From the NCBI GenBank assembly GCA_025175895.1, contig CM045988.1, positions 15,343,647-15,407,646 of the forward strand: a stretch of DNA of 64,000 bases. Reading direction: 5' to 3'. Within the stretch, counting starts at the first letter, position 1. Every line of letters begins with the position of its first letter. The position numbers and the translations under genes were made by a program. Origin of the DNA: Wurfbainia villosa (lineage: Eukaryota > Streptophyta > Magnoliopsida > Zingiberales > Zingiberaceae). Positions 1 to 10,548 of this stretch are shown piece after piece. Below the pieces are notes generated by a model that saw only the letters and a program-made list of their open reading frames with translations, was not told the DNA's origin and did no database searches.

Positions 1-247
1 TATCCCTAAGACTAGCCATGGTGTTTGCTTAGTGGCTAAGGACTTAAGAAAATTTAAGAAAGCTACTAAGAAGGTCAAAGGAGGAGTCACCTCTAGAGTT
101 GACAGAGTAAAGAACCATTAGACTAAGGATTCCAAGCCTAAAGGGTCATTAGAAGGTATCTAGGAAGTTATCCCTAGAGAATACCTTGTTAACCCAAAGA
201 GCTCCAATAGATATTGGGTTCCTAAAAGCGTGATCGATTCACGCTAG
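1..247 (+). pseudogene. RE-A gag C-terminal remnant
   Basis: The reading frame ending in a TAG stop at 245-247 matches the last third of the RE-D gag frame (17300-17559), including the terminal motif WVPKSVIDSR. Several in-frame stops are present upstream. It would be the basic C-terminal extension of a Sirevirus-type Gag, the RNA-binding structural protein of the particle. The start is outside the window. No protease or polymerase frame follows the stop. Confidence 0.7.
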
Positions 248-1519
248 ATGGGTTAGGGTGTGTCAACCCTAAGTGGATGGATAGTTAACCTAACCATAGT
301 AGAGTTGATGCATTAGGATGTGCCAATGTGCTTGAGAAGTTAAAAATGATTTAAATTGGCACAAATAGGTCATAGAGGTATTGGTGTGCTATTTCGGGTT
401 TATGGCACACTAGGGGGAAAAATGTCTTTAAGGCAAAAATGGACTTAACCCTAGAAATGGCAATTTGGATTCAACACTTAGGTATTTTATACCTTAGTAT
501 ATTTTACTTGCCATGATTTATTTGTCTTGCCATGTCATGACATCATCTTCATTTTTATCTCTAAAAAATGTCATGATCATGTTTAGACTTCTTCTTTATA
601 TGTCATGTATGCTAAAATGTCATTCACATGCCATGACATCATGATTTTGGCTTATGCTTTTATCTATATCATATTTACTCCATAATAATCATCATGCATA
701 AAATAAAATGGAATTAAGGACCATGGCATAATTTGATGGGAATCAAAGAATATTGCCTAGAAATATGCATGAGACCATTAAAAAACAAAAACCCACATCT
801 CACTAGATTAATTGACTTGTATGTGTTTTACACATCTAGATACAAGTGAGATGTTTAGGGAAAATGAATTAAACGTTTCTAAAACATTTTGAAAACCCTT
901 GGTGAAGTCTATCTTTTGATAGCTATCACCATTGAATGGGATGATACAAAGAGGGCTCTTTATTGAAGCTTTTCTTAACTTTTGGACTTTGTGTCAATCT
1001 CTTAATTTAGTAGGTAAAATAATTTTCAAATATTTTTCACCCATAGTGTTTATGATAAGTAATATACATACCAAATTTCAAGAATTTTAAACTTATGTAT
1101 ATTTACTTATGGATTTCAAAAATCCATTTACAAATCTGAAATCAGAATCGATTATCGATCGTCATTGCCAGGAGGCGGTCGGTGATCGATAGTGACTGAT
1201 TTCTTAATTCATTTCGGGTAAATCTTGTTGGTTAGGCCCATGTTCAGCTAGGTTAAAGTCCCCTAACCACTCCTAACCCTAGGACATGCTTGGGAGAGCA
1301 TAAGAAAGGGTGGAAATCCATTGGACATGGATTAGGAGAAGGGTTTAGGGAGAGTATCAATTTTAAGGTGGATGAGAGTTCATTGTTGAACTTTTCCTTA
1401 ATTTTGATTATTTTGATGTTCCTATTGGCTTAGAGACTCTCCAAGGACATTGTTGGTGCAATGGTCAAGGGGGAGTAAGCCTCTAGGGGGAGGTATGCAT
1501 CATGGGAAGATGGATGTGT
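248..1519 (+). other. RE-A internal noncoding region
   Basis: AT-rich DNA with no credible reading frame, alignable by eye with 17560-19030 of RE-D (shared phrases include TGCCATGACATCATG and GATGAAGTCTATCTTTTGATAGC-like stretches). It ends with a polypurine-like AAGGGGGAG at about 1466-1475. No regulatory function is evident beyond being the long 3' untranslated part of the element. Confidence 0.7.
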
Positions 1520-2439
1520 CTTTTTGTTGGGATGTATACTGAAAGCCTAGCTCTTTTGTATGAACATCTTTATTTTGAAATAAGAATCACATGATCATTG
1601 TTTGCATATTTTTATGGTTATGCAATATTGTCTAATACCTTACATTGTAGATAACATGGTGTGTGGTGTCACACGGGAGATCATGTTATCGGCTCCTTGT
1701 AAAGTATAAGTAAAGGCTCACAACCGAGATGGCTTTGGACAAACCATCGGAATGGTTGTAGTGTGATTTTATTGGTTTGTCTTGACCATAGAATCACACT
1801 AGTGCACTTTTGTGTGTATTGAGCAGGACCAACGAGGTGATTCGATTTATTGCTGACTACATAATCGAATCGGACCTCAGATATTATTTAGTACATGCTC
1901 TTAATCCCGATATAATAACGGGCACATATACTTGGTACTCATCTCTTTGATTTACCAAAGGCCGAGATTTATAGATTAAATCGATAGACTCGGTAAGTTG
2001 GGAGATGATATTATTTATATGGTGTGTCGTTGATTATAGGAGGAAACCGTGTCCTATATATTAGGATGATGATGTCCCCTTGAGGAGCTCATAAGGTTCA
2101 TCATGTAAACCATGCAGGTGGACTTGGTCCGGCATGATGAAAAGGTTGAGTGGTACTACTCATGGAGTTAGATGTTGATTAATTAATGGTTAGTAAATTA
2201 ATTAATCGACGGACATTCGAGATCTTAAACACGGGGAGAAAATGTACAAATAATATATGAAGCCCATATTATCATATGGGGGTTGGTGAGGTAGATCAAT
2301 GATGGACCTTTAGTGGATTGGACCATCATTAGTGGATCGGACTTTATGTGGGCTTGATCCATGGGTGGCCAAGACCCAACTCCTCCTCATGGTCCCTAAT
2401 GTAGCCTATTAACACCTCATGATGCTTAGATCCAATGGA

Positions 2440-2560
2440 TAGAAACAAAACTCTAAGATCCATTGGTAGAGATTAAATCTCTAAGATCCGACGGTTGAGA
2501 TTAAATCTCTAGATCCAACGGTTGAGGTTAAATCCCTTGAACCAATGGTGGAGATTAAAC
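2440..2560 (+). repeat. Minisatellite upstream of RE-B TATA box
   Basis: Imperfect tandem units of about 27 bp of the form GAGATTAAATCTCTA then GATCCGACGGTT. The same array lies upstream of the TATA box in every LTR of this family, at about 8930, 12410, 24960, 50870, 57890 and 62520. The position suggests U3 enhancer repeats. That function is inferred. Confidence 0.75.
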
Positions 2561-2580
2561 CAAGACTTATCCCTAAACTC

Positions 2581-2588
2581 TATATAAG
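2581..2588 (+). promoter_or_regulatory. RE-B 5' LTR TATA box
   Basis: TATATAAG lies just downstream of the minisatellite and about 1.06 kb into the LTR. The same motif is at 9058-9065 in the 3' LTR. In the sister families the equivalent site is TATAAAAG or TATATAAAAG. It probably marks the U3/R transition. Confidence 0.65.
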
Positions 2589-3779
2589 GGTGGATTAGGG
2601 ATTGTTGGGGTGGAGAACACAAGGGATGAGGGGATTAGGGTTTGCTTCCTTTGGTGGCTAGGAATCCTAGTTGGTTTAGGATTGGGTTTGGTGGCTAGGG
2701 TTTTGGAGCAATGGTGGGCGGCAACAAATGGAGGTTATTCTTCTTCTTCCTTGGGTTGGCCGGCCACTATGCTACTCCTATCTACCTTAGCTTGAACTTA
2801 TCCTATTCTTCTTCCCCTCTTCCATGGCCGGATATAAGGTAAGTTAGGATTAGGGTTTGGGTGGCTAGGTTTTTGGGAGAAAAGGGTGGGCGGCAACTAT
2901 AGGAGATGTTCTTCTTCTTCCTAAGGGTTGGCCGGCCACTATGGTTCTCCTATTTACCTTGGCTTGAGCTCATCCTAATCTTTTTCCTCACTTCCATGGC
3001 CGGCCACAAGGTGAGCATGGATTAGGGTTTGGAAGCTTAGGGTTTAGGAGGTTTGGGTGGCACCAAATAAGGAAAGTTTCTTCCTTTCTTCTTCATGGTT
3101 TGGTGGCCGGCGCCCATATCACCTTCTCAACCCTTGGACAGCATCTAAAGACCCTTCTCCCTCTCCTTGGGTGGTGGAAACAAGACTAAGGGTTTCCTTG
3201 ATGTCTTGGTCGGTTTCACCATTATCTCCTTCTCCTTGTTGGCCGACGGCAAGCATTTCTTTGTTGCTTGTTGGTTGGCCATAGGAAGGAGATGAGCCTT
3301 GTTTCTATTCTTCCTCTTGCTTTGGATGAGCAAGGAAGGAAGATGTGTGATCTAGGAGCTTCGACTTTTGGTAGAGCGTCGCCCACACGACGTCCGAAAG
3401 GAGGAAGGACATACATTAGAAGATCGAGAGGTATATCGATTCTCTAATTTTATATGTTACATGTTTATATTTGTTTTTCATTTATGAGCATGATATATTT
3501 CTGTGAATGGCTAAATAATACTTGGATCGAGCATAAACACAAAAACAGCGTGATCGGACATCGTCTATTCGCTCCTACTCGTAGAATAGAGATGGTCGCA
3601 CAACTAGTTTGTTCAAGTGACCTCTCTAAACGAATAGCACGACGATGACTTGGTTGCTTTGGGAATCCCTTTTGTCTAGGATTAAATTTTTAATCCGGGG
3701 ACATTGAAGGGATCACCATGGTCAAGCAACCGAGGTGAAGGGGAAGCGAAGTTTCCCCTCACGGATCGGACCCAAGAAT

Positions 3780-3792
3780 TGGTATCAGAGCC
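3780..3792 (+). other. RE-B primer binding site
   Basis: TGGTATCAGAGCC, complementary to the 3' end of plant initiator tRNA-Met, two bases after the 5' LTR. It primes minus-strand cDNA synthesis. Confidence 0.93.
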
Positions 3793-4829
3793 AAGGTTTC
3801 CGGTTTTGTGTGTTTAGGATTCGGTTAATTTTTATGCACTTTTTCATATATTAAATGTGTCGGATAATAGTAGGATATGCGTAGCTTAACTCTTTGGTTG
3901 CAGGCATAAGATTCCACTATTATGGCATGTGTGTGTATGTGATTGTATGTGTGTAAATGTTTATTTTGTTGAATCCTCGGGGTTGACGAGGCTAGTATTT
4001 AGTTTTTGTAAATTAAATACGGCATTGTTTAGCCGCTCTTTATTTTATTTTACTTTCGATCTAGATTTCATGTACACTCCCTCGTGGAGTATAGGATCGA
4101 TGGATGTAAATTAAAATAGGATTTAGTCTCGGCTCGGATCTCCGGATGGCTCGTACATGGCGTAGGAGGAGCGGACGAGATGGCGATGCGACGGGAGCCA
4201 TATTGAAGACAAAGGCCATAATAGTTGGAAAATAATTTATTTTTCATATTTATTGCTTTTTGTTTGATATGCATGTCGTAGGAAAATTCCTCATTTTTAA
4301 TTTACTAAGTGGGAGAGGGATATTTTAATTAATTCCCGCGGCCTCCATTACAATTTGACGTGTGATGCAACAAACTTGCGTGTTGGCTTTGAGTGCCTTC
4401 CTCCCTGCGGATGAGTTTGTTTGCGGATCACTAGGTCAAATAATGGTTATAGGAAATTATCTAGGAGCGTGTGTACTTCCACAGCGGTAAGGCACATAAT
4501 CCAAAATAATTCCCTTAGTATCGTGTAATGGTGCACACTTAGATGCAAATAAAAAGTATCCTCTCCATCGGAGTCACTGCTTTTATTTGTAGGGCCAAAG
4601 AGGAACCAACTATTAATTTTATTTGTCAAAAGTAAGGTTGACAAGATAATAAAATTAATGGGTAAAACCTCCTCTTACAAATGTAGAATTCGTATACGTC
4701 CACACTGCGTGGCATGCGATATTCTCGGTGTTTTGAGGTGTTGGTTGATATCAAAATTTTATTGTTTGAGGAATCAATAATTTTTTGAAATCTAAAGTAA
4801 TGATCTATGTGATTCTTAGGATTTTCAAA
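3793..4829 (+). other. RE-B untranslated leader
   Basis: About 1 kb between the primer site and the gag start, conserved with 25952-26992 (RE-F) and 52474-54054 (RE-I). No credible coding frame. It contains TTACTAAGTGGGAGAGGGA at 4301-4319, which resembles this family's own polypurine tract. The leader is expected to carry packaging signals. Confidence 0.7.
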
Positions 4830-5335
4830 ATGACTTTCAGTCCACTTGTTGTGATACTAAAAGAAATAAACTTACTGTACCCAAATAATGTTGATTGGAA
4901 ATGAATCCAAATATTGTCTTATCTGCTAGTATGCAATCTTCGAAGAGTGTCCTCAAGCCATCATTGCTCAAAAGAGTTTCTACTTCTAGGCCGAAAGGCA
5001 AGAAGAAGAAGAAACAAGGTGAAGCAAAGATGGTGCGAGGATCTCGTGGAAGAGTGAAGAAGCGAAGGCAAGTACTTCACTTGCAAGGTGGGATGGACAT
5101 TGGAAGAAGGACTGTCCCAATCCAAAATAAAACATAGGTATATCTTTTGGACTAGTCATTGAAACATGATTAGCGGTGATATCTATCGGCACTGGTGAGT
5201 AGATCAGAGCCACTAATCATGTCTGCAATAATTCTGAGGGTTCCGAGAAACCCAGTTGAAGGAGATTACTATTTACTTAGGCAATGCCATGAAGATGGCG
5301 GCTATTGCAGTGGGAGATGTTTTATTTATCTTTTA
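4830..5335 (+). pseudogene. gag: RE-B gag-protease remnant
   Basis: The ATG at 4830 starts a Gag N-terminus like that of RE-F (MTFSPL versus MTFKPL), then meets a TGA at about 4900. About 480 bp present in RE-F is missing at roughly 4955, joining an early Gag segment to the basic KPKGKKKKKQ region. The zinc knuckle is damaged: its first cysteine is tyrosine (YFTCK) and the GHWKKDCP half is in another frame. The protease region after it is broken by frameshifts. Intact Gag would form the particle shell. Confidence 0.8.
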
Positions 5336-6597
5336 AGAAAAATAAAGGTTTTTGGTTCTTAAGAATTTCCTTTATGTACCCTTATTTAGAAAGAATTGAT
5401 TTCAGTTTCTAAATAGTTTTTGGATGGATAATCTATTTCTTTTTATGACAGATTTGTTATAAAAGGAATAGGGACATTATCTATTCAGGTACATAGATAG
5501 GAAATTTATAACTTGAACCACAAGCTCCCACGATGCAAATAGAAGTTAATAACTCATCTTCTAAGAGAAAAGAACCTTCGAAGATGAACCAAACATATCT
5601 TTGGCTTCTTAGGCTTGGTCACATTAACCTAAGCAGAATTCAAAGGTTGATAGCTGATGGACCTTTGGGTTCATTAGCGGTGGAGGATCTCCCAACCTAC
5701 GAATCTTGCTTGGAGGGTAAGATGACCAAGAGGCATTTCAAGGCCAAGGGGTATAGAGCCAAAGATGTGTTAGAAATGGTTCATTCTGATTTGTGAGGTC
5801 CGAAGACTATCTAGGCAAGAGGTAATCTTGAATATTTCGTCTCTTTTATAGACGATTATTCAAGATATGGATGACCCTACGATCTGATCGTGGTGGTGAA
5901 TACCTCTTGGTAGAGTTTAGGAATTACTTATCAGAGGCTGGGATTCAATCCCAATTGTCTGCACCTGGCACACCCCAGCAGAATGGTGTAGCAGAGCGAA
6001 GGAATAGGACTCTTATGGAGATGGTTAGATCAATGATGAGTTATTTTGACTTGCCAGATTCGTTCTGGGGATATGCTCTAGATACGGCGGTATACATTCT
6101 GAACTTGGTTCCATCTAAATCAGTACCTTCTACTCCCGTAGAATTGTGGACTGGGCGAAAGCCTAGTCTGAGACATATTCGGATATGGGGGAGTCCAGCA
6201 CATGTGCTGAAGGCAGATGCTGGTAAGTTGGAACCTCGTACAGAAGTGTACATGTTTGTTGGCTACCCTAAGGGAACGAAGGGTGGTTTGTTCTATAGTC
6301 CTAGAGATCATAGATTGATCGTTAACACGAACGCCAGATTTCTAGAGGAAGACTATGTGATAAGCCACAAGCCCAAGAGTAAAATTGTTCTGGAGGAGTT
6401 AAAAGGGAAGTCACTTCTTTAGTACCATTGGTACAAGAGGACATACCACATGTCACTGCACCACGTGTCACAGAGGATACACAGAAGATACCTCGTCGTA
6501 GTGGGAGGGTTGTTAGACAACCTCTTAGATTCATGTTTTTGGACAAATCTTCTGATTTGGTCCCTAGCAAACATGAACCTGATCCCTAGACATACGA
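5336..6597 (+). pseudogene. RE-B integrase remnant
   Basis: An open stretch from 5533 carries the GAG-pre-integrase zinc domain (LRLGHINL and YESCLEGKMTK). It stops at 5794-5796, inside the region of the first catalytic aspartate. About 230 bp of the catalytic core is missing at about 5870 relative to RE-F. The frame at 5871-6422 retains LRSDRGGEY (second Asp) and NGVAERRNR (catalytic Glu), then DSFWGYALDT and the C-terminal domain. A missing G at about 6405 shifts the frame into a stop. RE-I shares the deletion and the shift. Confidence 0.85.
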
Positions 6598-7960
6598 CAA
6601 GGCAATCCAAGATATAAATACAACATCTTGGCAAAGTGCAATGAATACTGAGATTGAATCTATGGATTCAAGTCAGGTCGGGGAGCTCTTATGTACTGCA
6701 GCTCATATGGATTATGAGTTGTGGCAGATGGATGTCAAGACAGCTTTCCTTAATGGAAGTCTTGAGGAAAACATCTATATGAAGCAACTAGAGGAATTCA
6801 TTGCTAAGGGCAAAGAGCGTATTGTATATAAGCTTAATAAGTCTGTTAATGGACTGAAGCAAGCTTTGAAGTCTTGGGACATCCGCTTTGAGGAAGTAAA
6901 TCCAGTCTTATGGATTTATTCAAAGTTCGGATGGGTCTTGTGTATATCAGAGATGTGACAGAAACGTAGTTGTATTTTTGTACTATACGTAGATGACATT
7001 TTGGTGGTTGGCGACAACATCGAAATGTTATCAGACGTAAGGGTATGGTCGTCCAAACAGTATGATATGAAGGACTTGGGAGAAATGGGATACATCCCTG
7101 GGATCAAGGTTATAAGGGATCGCAAGAAAAGGATGTTGTGCTTATCCCAAGCTTCATACATAGACACGATTATGGAGCGTTTTAGCATGCAGAACTCCAA
7201 GAAGGGTTTTCTACCTTTCAGGCATGGAGTACCTCTATCTAAGGAGATGTGTCCTAGATCATCTGAGGAGATAGAGGAGATGAAGGCGGTTCCTCATGCT
7301 TCGGCAGTAGGAAGCCTCATGTATGCGATGCTCTGTAAGAGACCAGATATCTGTTTTGTCGTGGGCATGGTCAGCAGATATCAGAGTAATCCGGGACAGG
7401 GACATTGGACTGTGGTAAAGCATATATTGAAGTACCTGAGAAGGACTAGGGATTATATGCTGGTTTACCGGGCAGACCAATTACTCCCTGTGGGTTACAC
7501 GGATTCCGACTTCCAATCTGATAGGGATAACAGTAAGTCTACCTCAGGTTTTGTGTTTACTTTGGGAGGTGGAGCCATTGTATGGAGGAGTGTCAAGCAA
7601 AAGTGCGTGGCAGACTCCACCATGGAAGCTGAGTATGTGGCAGCCTATGAGGCGGCCAAAGAAGCTGTATGGCTCAGGAACTTCCTGATGGACTTGGATG
7701 TGATTCCTGGTTTGCCCAGAACTATCACAATTTATTGTGATAATAGTGGTGCAGTTGCAAACTCGAAGGAACCACGAGCCCATAAGGCTAGTAAACACAT
7801 AGAGCGCAAGTACCACCTGATACGAGAAATCGTAAAGGAGGTAGAAGTTGTTGTCGCCTAGATTGCATCAGAGGATGACCTGGTAGACCCTTTCACTAAG
7901 GCCCTTCTAGCGAGAGCTTTGATAGGCATGTGGAGGGAAGGGGAATCAGATGTATGGCAG
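6598..7960 (+). pseudogene. RE-B reverse transcriptase-RNase H remnant
   Basis: About 200 bp of the fingers domain is missing at about 6680, where SSQV joins directly to LLCTAAHMDYE. The palm begins with QMDVKTAFLNG (catalytic Asp). YVDD is at 6986-6997, but one base is missing just upstream in the T run, so the palm motifs lie in different frames. From 7001 the frame is open for 286 codons through the connection and RNase H domains (VGYTDSDF, STMEAEYVA, YCDNSGAV), ending at TAG 7859-7861 just before the normal C-terminus. RNase H residues look intact. Confidence 0.88.
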
Positions 7961-7987
7961 TATAAGGACAGCATAGTCTTTTAGTAT

Positions 7988-7998
7988 AAGTGGGAGAT
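7988..7998 (+). other. RE-B polypurine tract
   Basis: AAGTGGGAGAT immediately before the 3' LTR. It is the plus-strand primer and is identical at 61583 (RE-F) and 56946 (RE-I). Confidence 0.9.
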
Positions 7999-10268
7999 TG
8001 TTGGGATGTATACTGAAAGCCTAGCTCTTTTTTATGAACATCTTTATTTTGAAATAAGAATCACATGATCATTGTTTGCATATTTTTATGGTTATGCAAT
8101 ATTGTCTAATACCTTACATTGTAGATAACATGGTGTGTGGTGTCACACGGGAGATCATGTTATCGGCTCCTTGTAAAGTATAAGTAAAGGCTCACAACCG
8201 AGATGGCTTTGGACAAACCATCGGAATGGTTGTAGTGTGATTTGGTATTGGTTTGTCTTGACCATAGAATCACACTAGTGCACTTTGTGTGTATTGAGCA
8301 GGACCGACACAGAGGTGATTCGATTTATTGCTGACTACATAATCGAATCGGACCTCAGATATTATTTAGTACATGCTCTTAATCCCGATATAATAACGGG
8401 CACATATACTTGGTACTCATCTCTTTGATTTACCAATGGGCGAGATTTATAGATTAAATCGATAGACTTGTAAGTTGGGAGATGATATTATTTATATGGT
8501 GTGCCGTTGATTATAGGAGGAAACCGTGTCCTATATATTAGGATGATGATGTCCCCTTGAGGAGCTCATAAGGTTCATCATGTAAACCCTGCAGGTGGAC
8601 TTGGTCCGTCATGATGAAAAGGTTGAGTGGTACTACTCATGGAGTTAGATGTTGATTAATTAATGGTTAGTAAATTAATTAATCGATGGACATTCGAGAT
8701 CTTAAACACGGGGAAAAAATGTACAAATAATATATGGAGCCCATATTATCATATGGGGGTTGGTGAGGTAGATCAATGATGGACCTTTAGTGGATTGGAC
8801 CATCATTAGTGGATCGGACTTTATGTGGGCTTGATCCATGGGTGGCCAAGACCCAACTCCTCCTCATGGTCCCTAATGTATCCTATTAACACCTCATGAT
8901 GCTTAGATCCAATGGATAGAAACAAAACTCTAAGATCCATTGGTAGAGATTAAATCTCTAAGATCCGACGGTTGAGATTAAATCTCTAGATCCGACGGTT
9001 GAGGTTAAATCCCTTGAACCAATGGTGGAGATTAAACCAAGACTTATCCCTAAACTCTATATAAGGGTGGATTAGGGATTGTTGGGGTGGAGAACACAAG
9101 GGATGAGGGGATTAGGGTTTGCTTCCTTTGGTGGCTAGGAATCCTAGTTGGTTTAGGATTGGGTTTGGTGGCTAGGGTTTTGGAGCAAGGGTGGGCGGCA
9201 ACTAATGGAGGTTGTTCTTCTTCTTCCTTGTGTTGGCCGGCAACTATGCTGCTCCTATCTACCTTAGCTTGAACTTATCCTATTCTTCTTCCCCTCTTCC
9301 ATGGCCGGATATAAGGTAAGTTAGGATTAGGGTTTGGGTGGCTAGGTTTTTGGGAGAAAAGGGTGGGCGGCAACTATAGGAGATGTTCTTCTTCTTCCTA
9401 AGGGTTGGCCGGCCACTATGGTTCTCCTATTTACCTTGGCTTGAGCTCATCCTAATCTTTTTCCTCACTTCCATGGCCGGCCACAAGGTGAGCATGGATT
9501 AGGGTTTGGAAGCTTAGGGTTTAGGAGGTTTGGGTGGCACCAAATAAGGAAAGTTTCTTCCTTTCTTCTTCATGGTTTGGTGGCCGGCGCCCATATCACC
9601 TTCTCCAACCCTTGGACAGCATCTAAAGACCCCTTCTCCCTCTCCTTGGGTGGTGGAAACAAGACTAAGGGGTTTCCCTTGATGTCTTGGTAGGTTTCCA
9701 CCATTATCTCCTTCTCCTTGTTGGCCGACGGCAAGCATTTCTTTTGTTGCTTGTTGGTTTGCCATAGGAAGGAGATGAACCTTGTTTCTATTCTTCCTCT
9801 TGCTTTGGATGAGCAAGGAAGGAAGATGTGTGATCTAGGAGCTTTGACTTTTGGTAGAGCGTCGCCCACACGACGTCCGAAAGGAGGAAGGACATACATT
9901 AGAAGATCGAGAGGTATATCGATTCTCTAATTTTATATGTTACATGTTTATATTTGTTTTTCATTTATGAGCATGATATATTTCTGTGAATGGCTAAATA
10001 ATATTTGGATCCCGAGCATAAACACAAAAACCGGCGATCCGGACATCGTCTATTCCGTGGCTACTCGTAGAATAGAGAATGGTCGCTTGAACAACTAGTT
10101 TGTTCAAGTGACCTCTCTAAACGAATAGCACGACGATGACTTGGTTGCTTTGGGAATCCCTTTTGTCTAGGATTAAATTTTTAATCCGGGGACATTGAAG
10201 GGATCACCATGGTCAAGAAACCGAGGTGAAGGGGAAGCGAAGTTTCCCCTCACGGATCGGACCCAACA
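7999..10268 (+). repeat. RE-B 3' LTR
   Basis: About 2.27 kb, colinear with 1525-3777 and ending CCCAACA just before the CTTTT duplicate at 10269-10273. Differences from the 5' copy are mainly short insertions and deletions, for example a GCTTGAACAAC stretch near 10090 that is shortened near 3600. Confidence 0.95.
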
Positions 10269-10273
10269 CTTTT

Positions 10274-10548
10274 TCCTCATGGGAGGAAAATTGGGTTGCC
10301 TCTCTTAAGTGATATGAAATCACTAGAAAGATTGAGGACATGCCAAGGGGAATATTGTAAGATCTCATTGGGATATGAGACATTGAAACCCTTGAGGACC
10401 TTTTAGATGTAGTGTCAAAAAGGGGGAGAAGTTACCAAGTTACCAATTAGGGTTCGTTGGAATTCTCATTGGGATGTGAGAATTGCCAATATGGGAGAAT
10501 TGGTAGACTTGAGATGGTAGTTTTCTCAATCATCAAAAAGGGGGAGAT
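10274..10548 (+). other. RE-A 3' internal tail with polypurine tracts
   Basis: Resumption of RE-A after RE-B, matching 19118-19435 of RE-D. AAAAAGGGGGAGAA occurs at about 10419-10432 and the terminal AAAAAGGGGGAGAT at 10535-10548. Repeated polypurine tracts ahead of the 3' LTR are a described Sirevirus hallmark. No coding frame. Confidence 0.8.

Larger units (their letters stand above)
1525..3777 (+). repeat. RE-B 5' LTR
   Basis: About 2.25 kb. It starts TGTTGGG and ends CCCAAGA, where the 3' copy ends CCCAACA, so the terminal CA is mutated. It contains a minisatellite of roughly 27-bp units (about 2440-2560), a TATA box at 2581, and two tandem copies of a roughly 190-bp GGCGGCAACTA / TTGGCCGGCCAC segment (about 2640-3015). 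The stretch around 3541-3610 lacks short pieces present at 10030-10100 in the 3' LTR. Confidence 0.95.
1525..10268 (+). mobile_element. RE-B: copia LTR retrotransposon with both LTRs and defective gag-pol
   Basis: About 8.74 kb bounded by near-identical LTRs (1525-3777 and 7999-10268) and a perfect CTTTT target duplication. LTRs begin TGTTGGGATGTATACTGAAA. The primer site at 3780 matches initiator tRNA-Met and the polypurine tract is AAGTGGGAGAT. The gag-pol region carries deletions in gag, integrase and the reverse transcriptase fingers, plus frameshifts. It could not encode its own replication but inserted as a complete element, so it was presumably mobilised by a relative. It is inserted in RE-A. 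Confidence 0.95.

Noticed and set aside
3780..3792. tRNA-like sequence
   Set aside because: This and the other TGGTATCAGAGC sites are primer binding sites complementary to a tRNA end, not tRNA genes; no cloverleaf flanks them.
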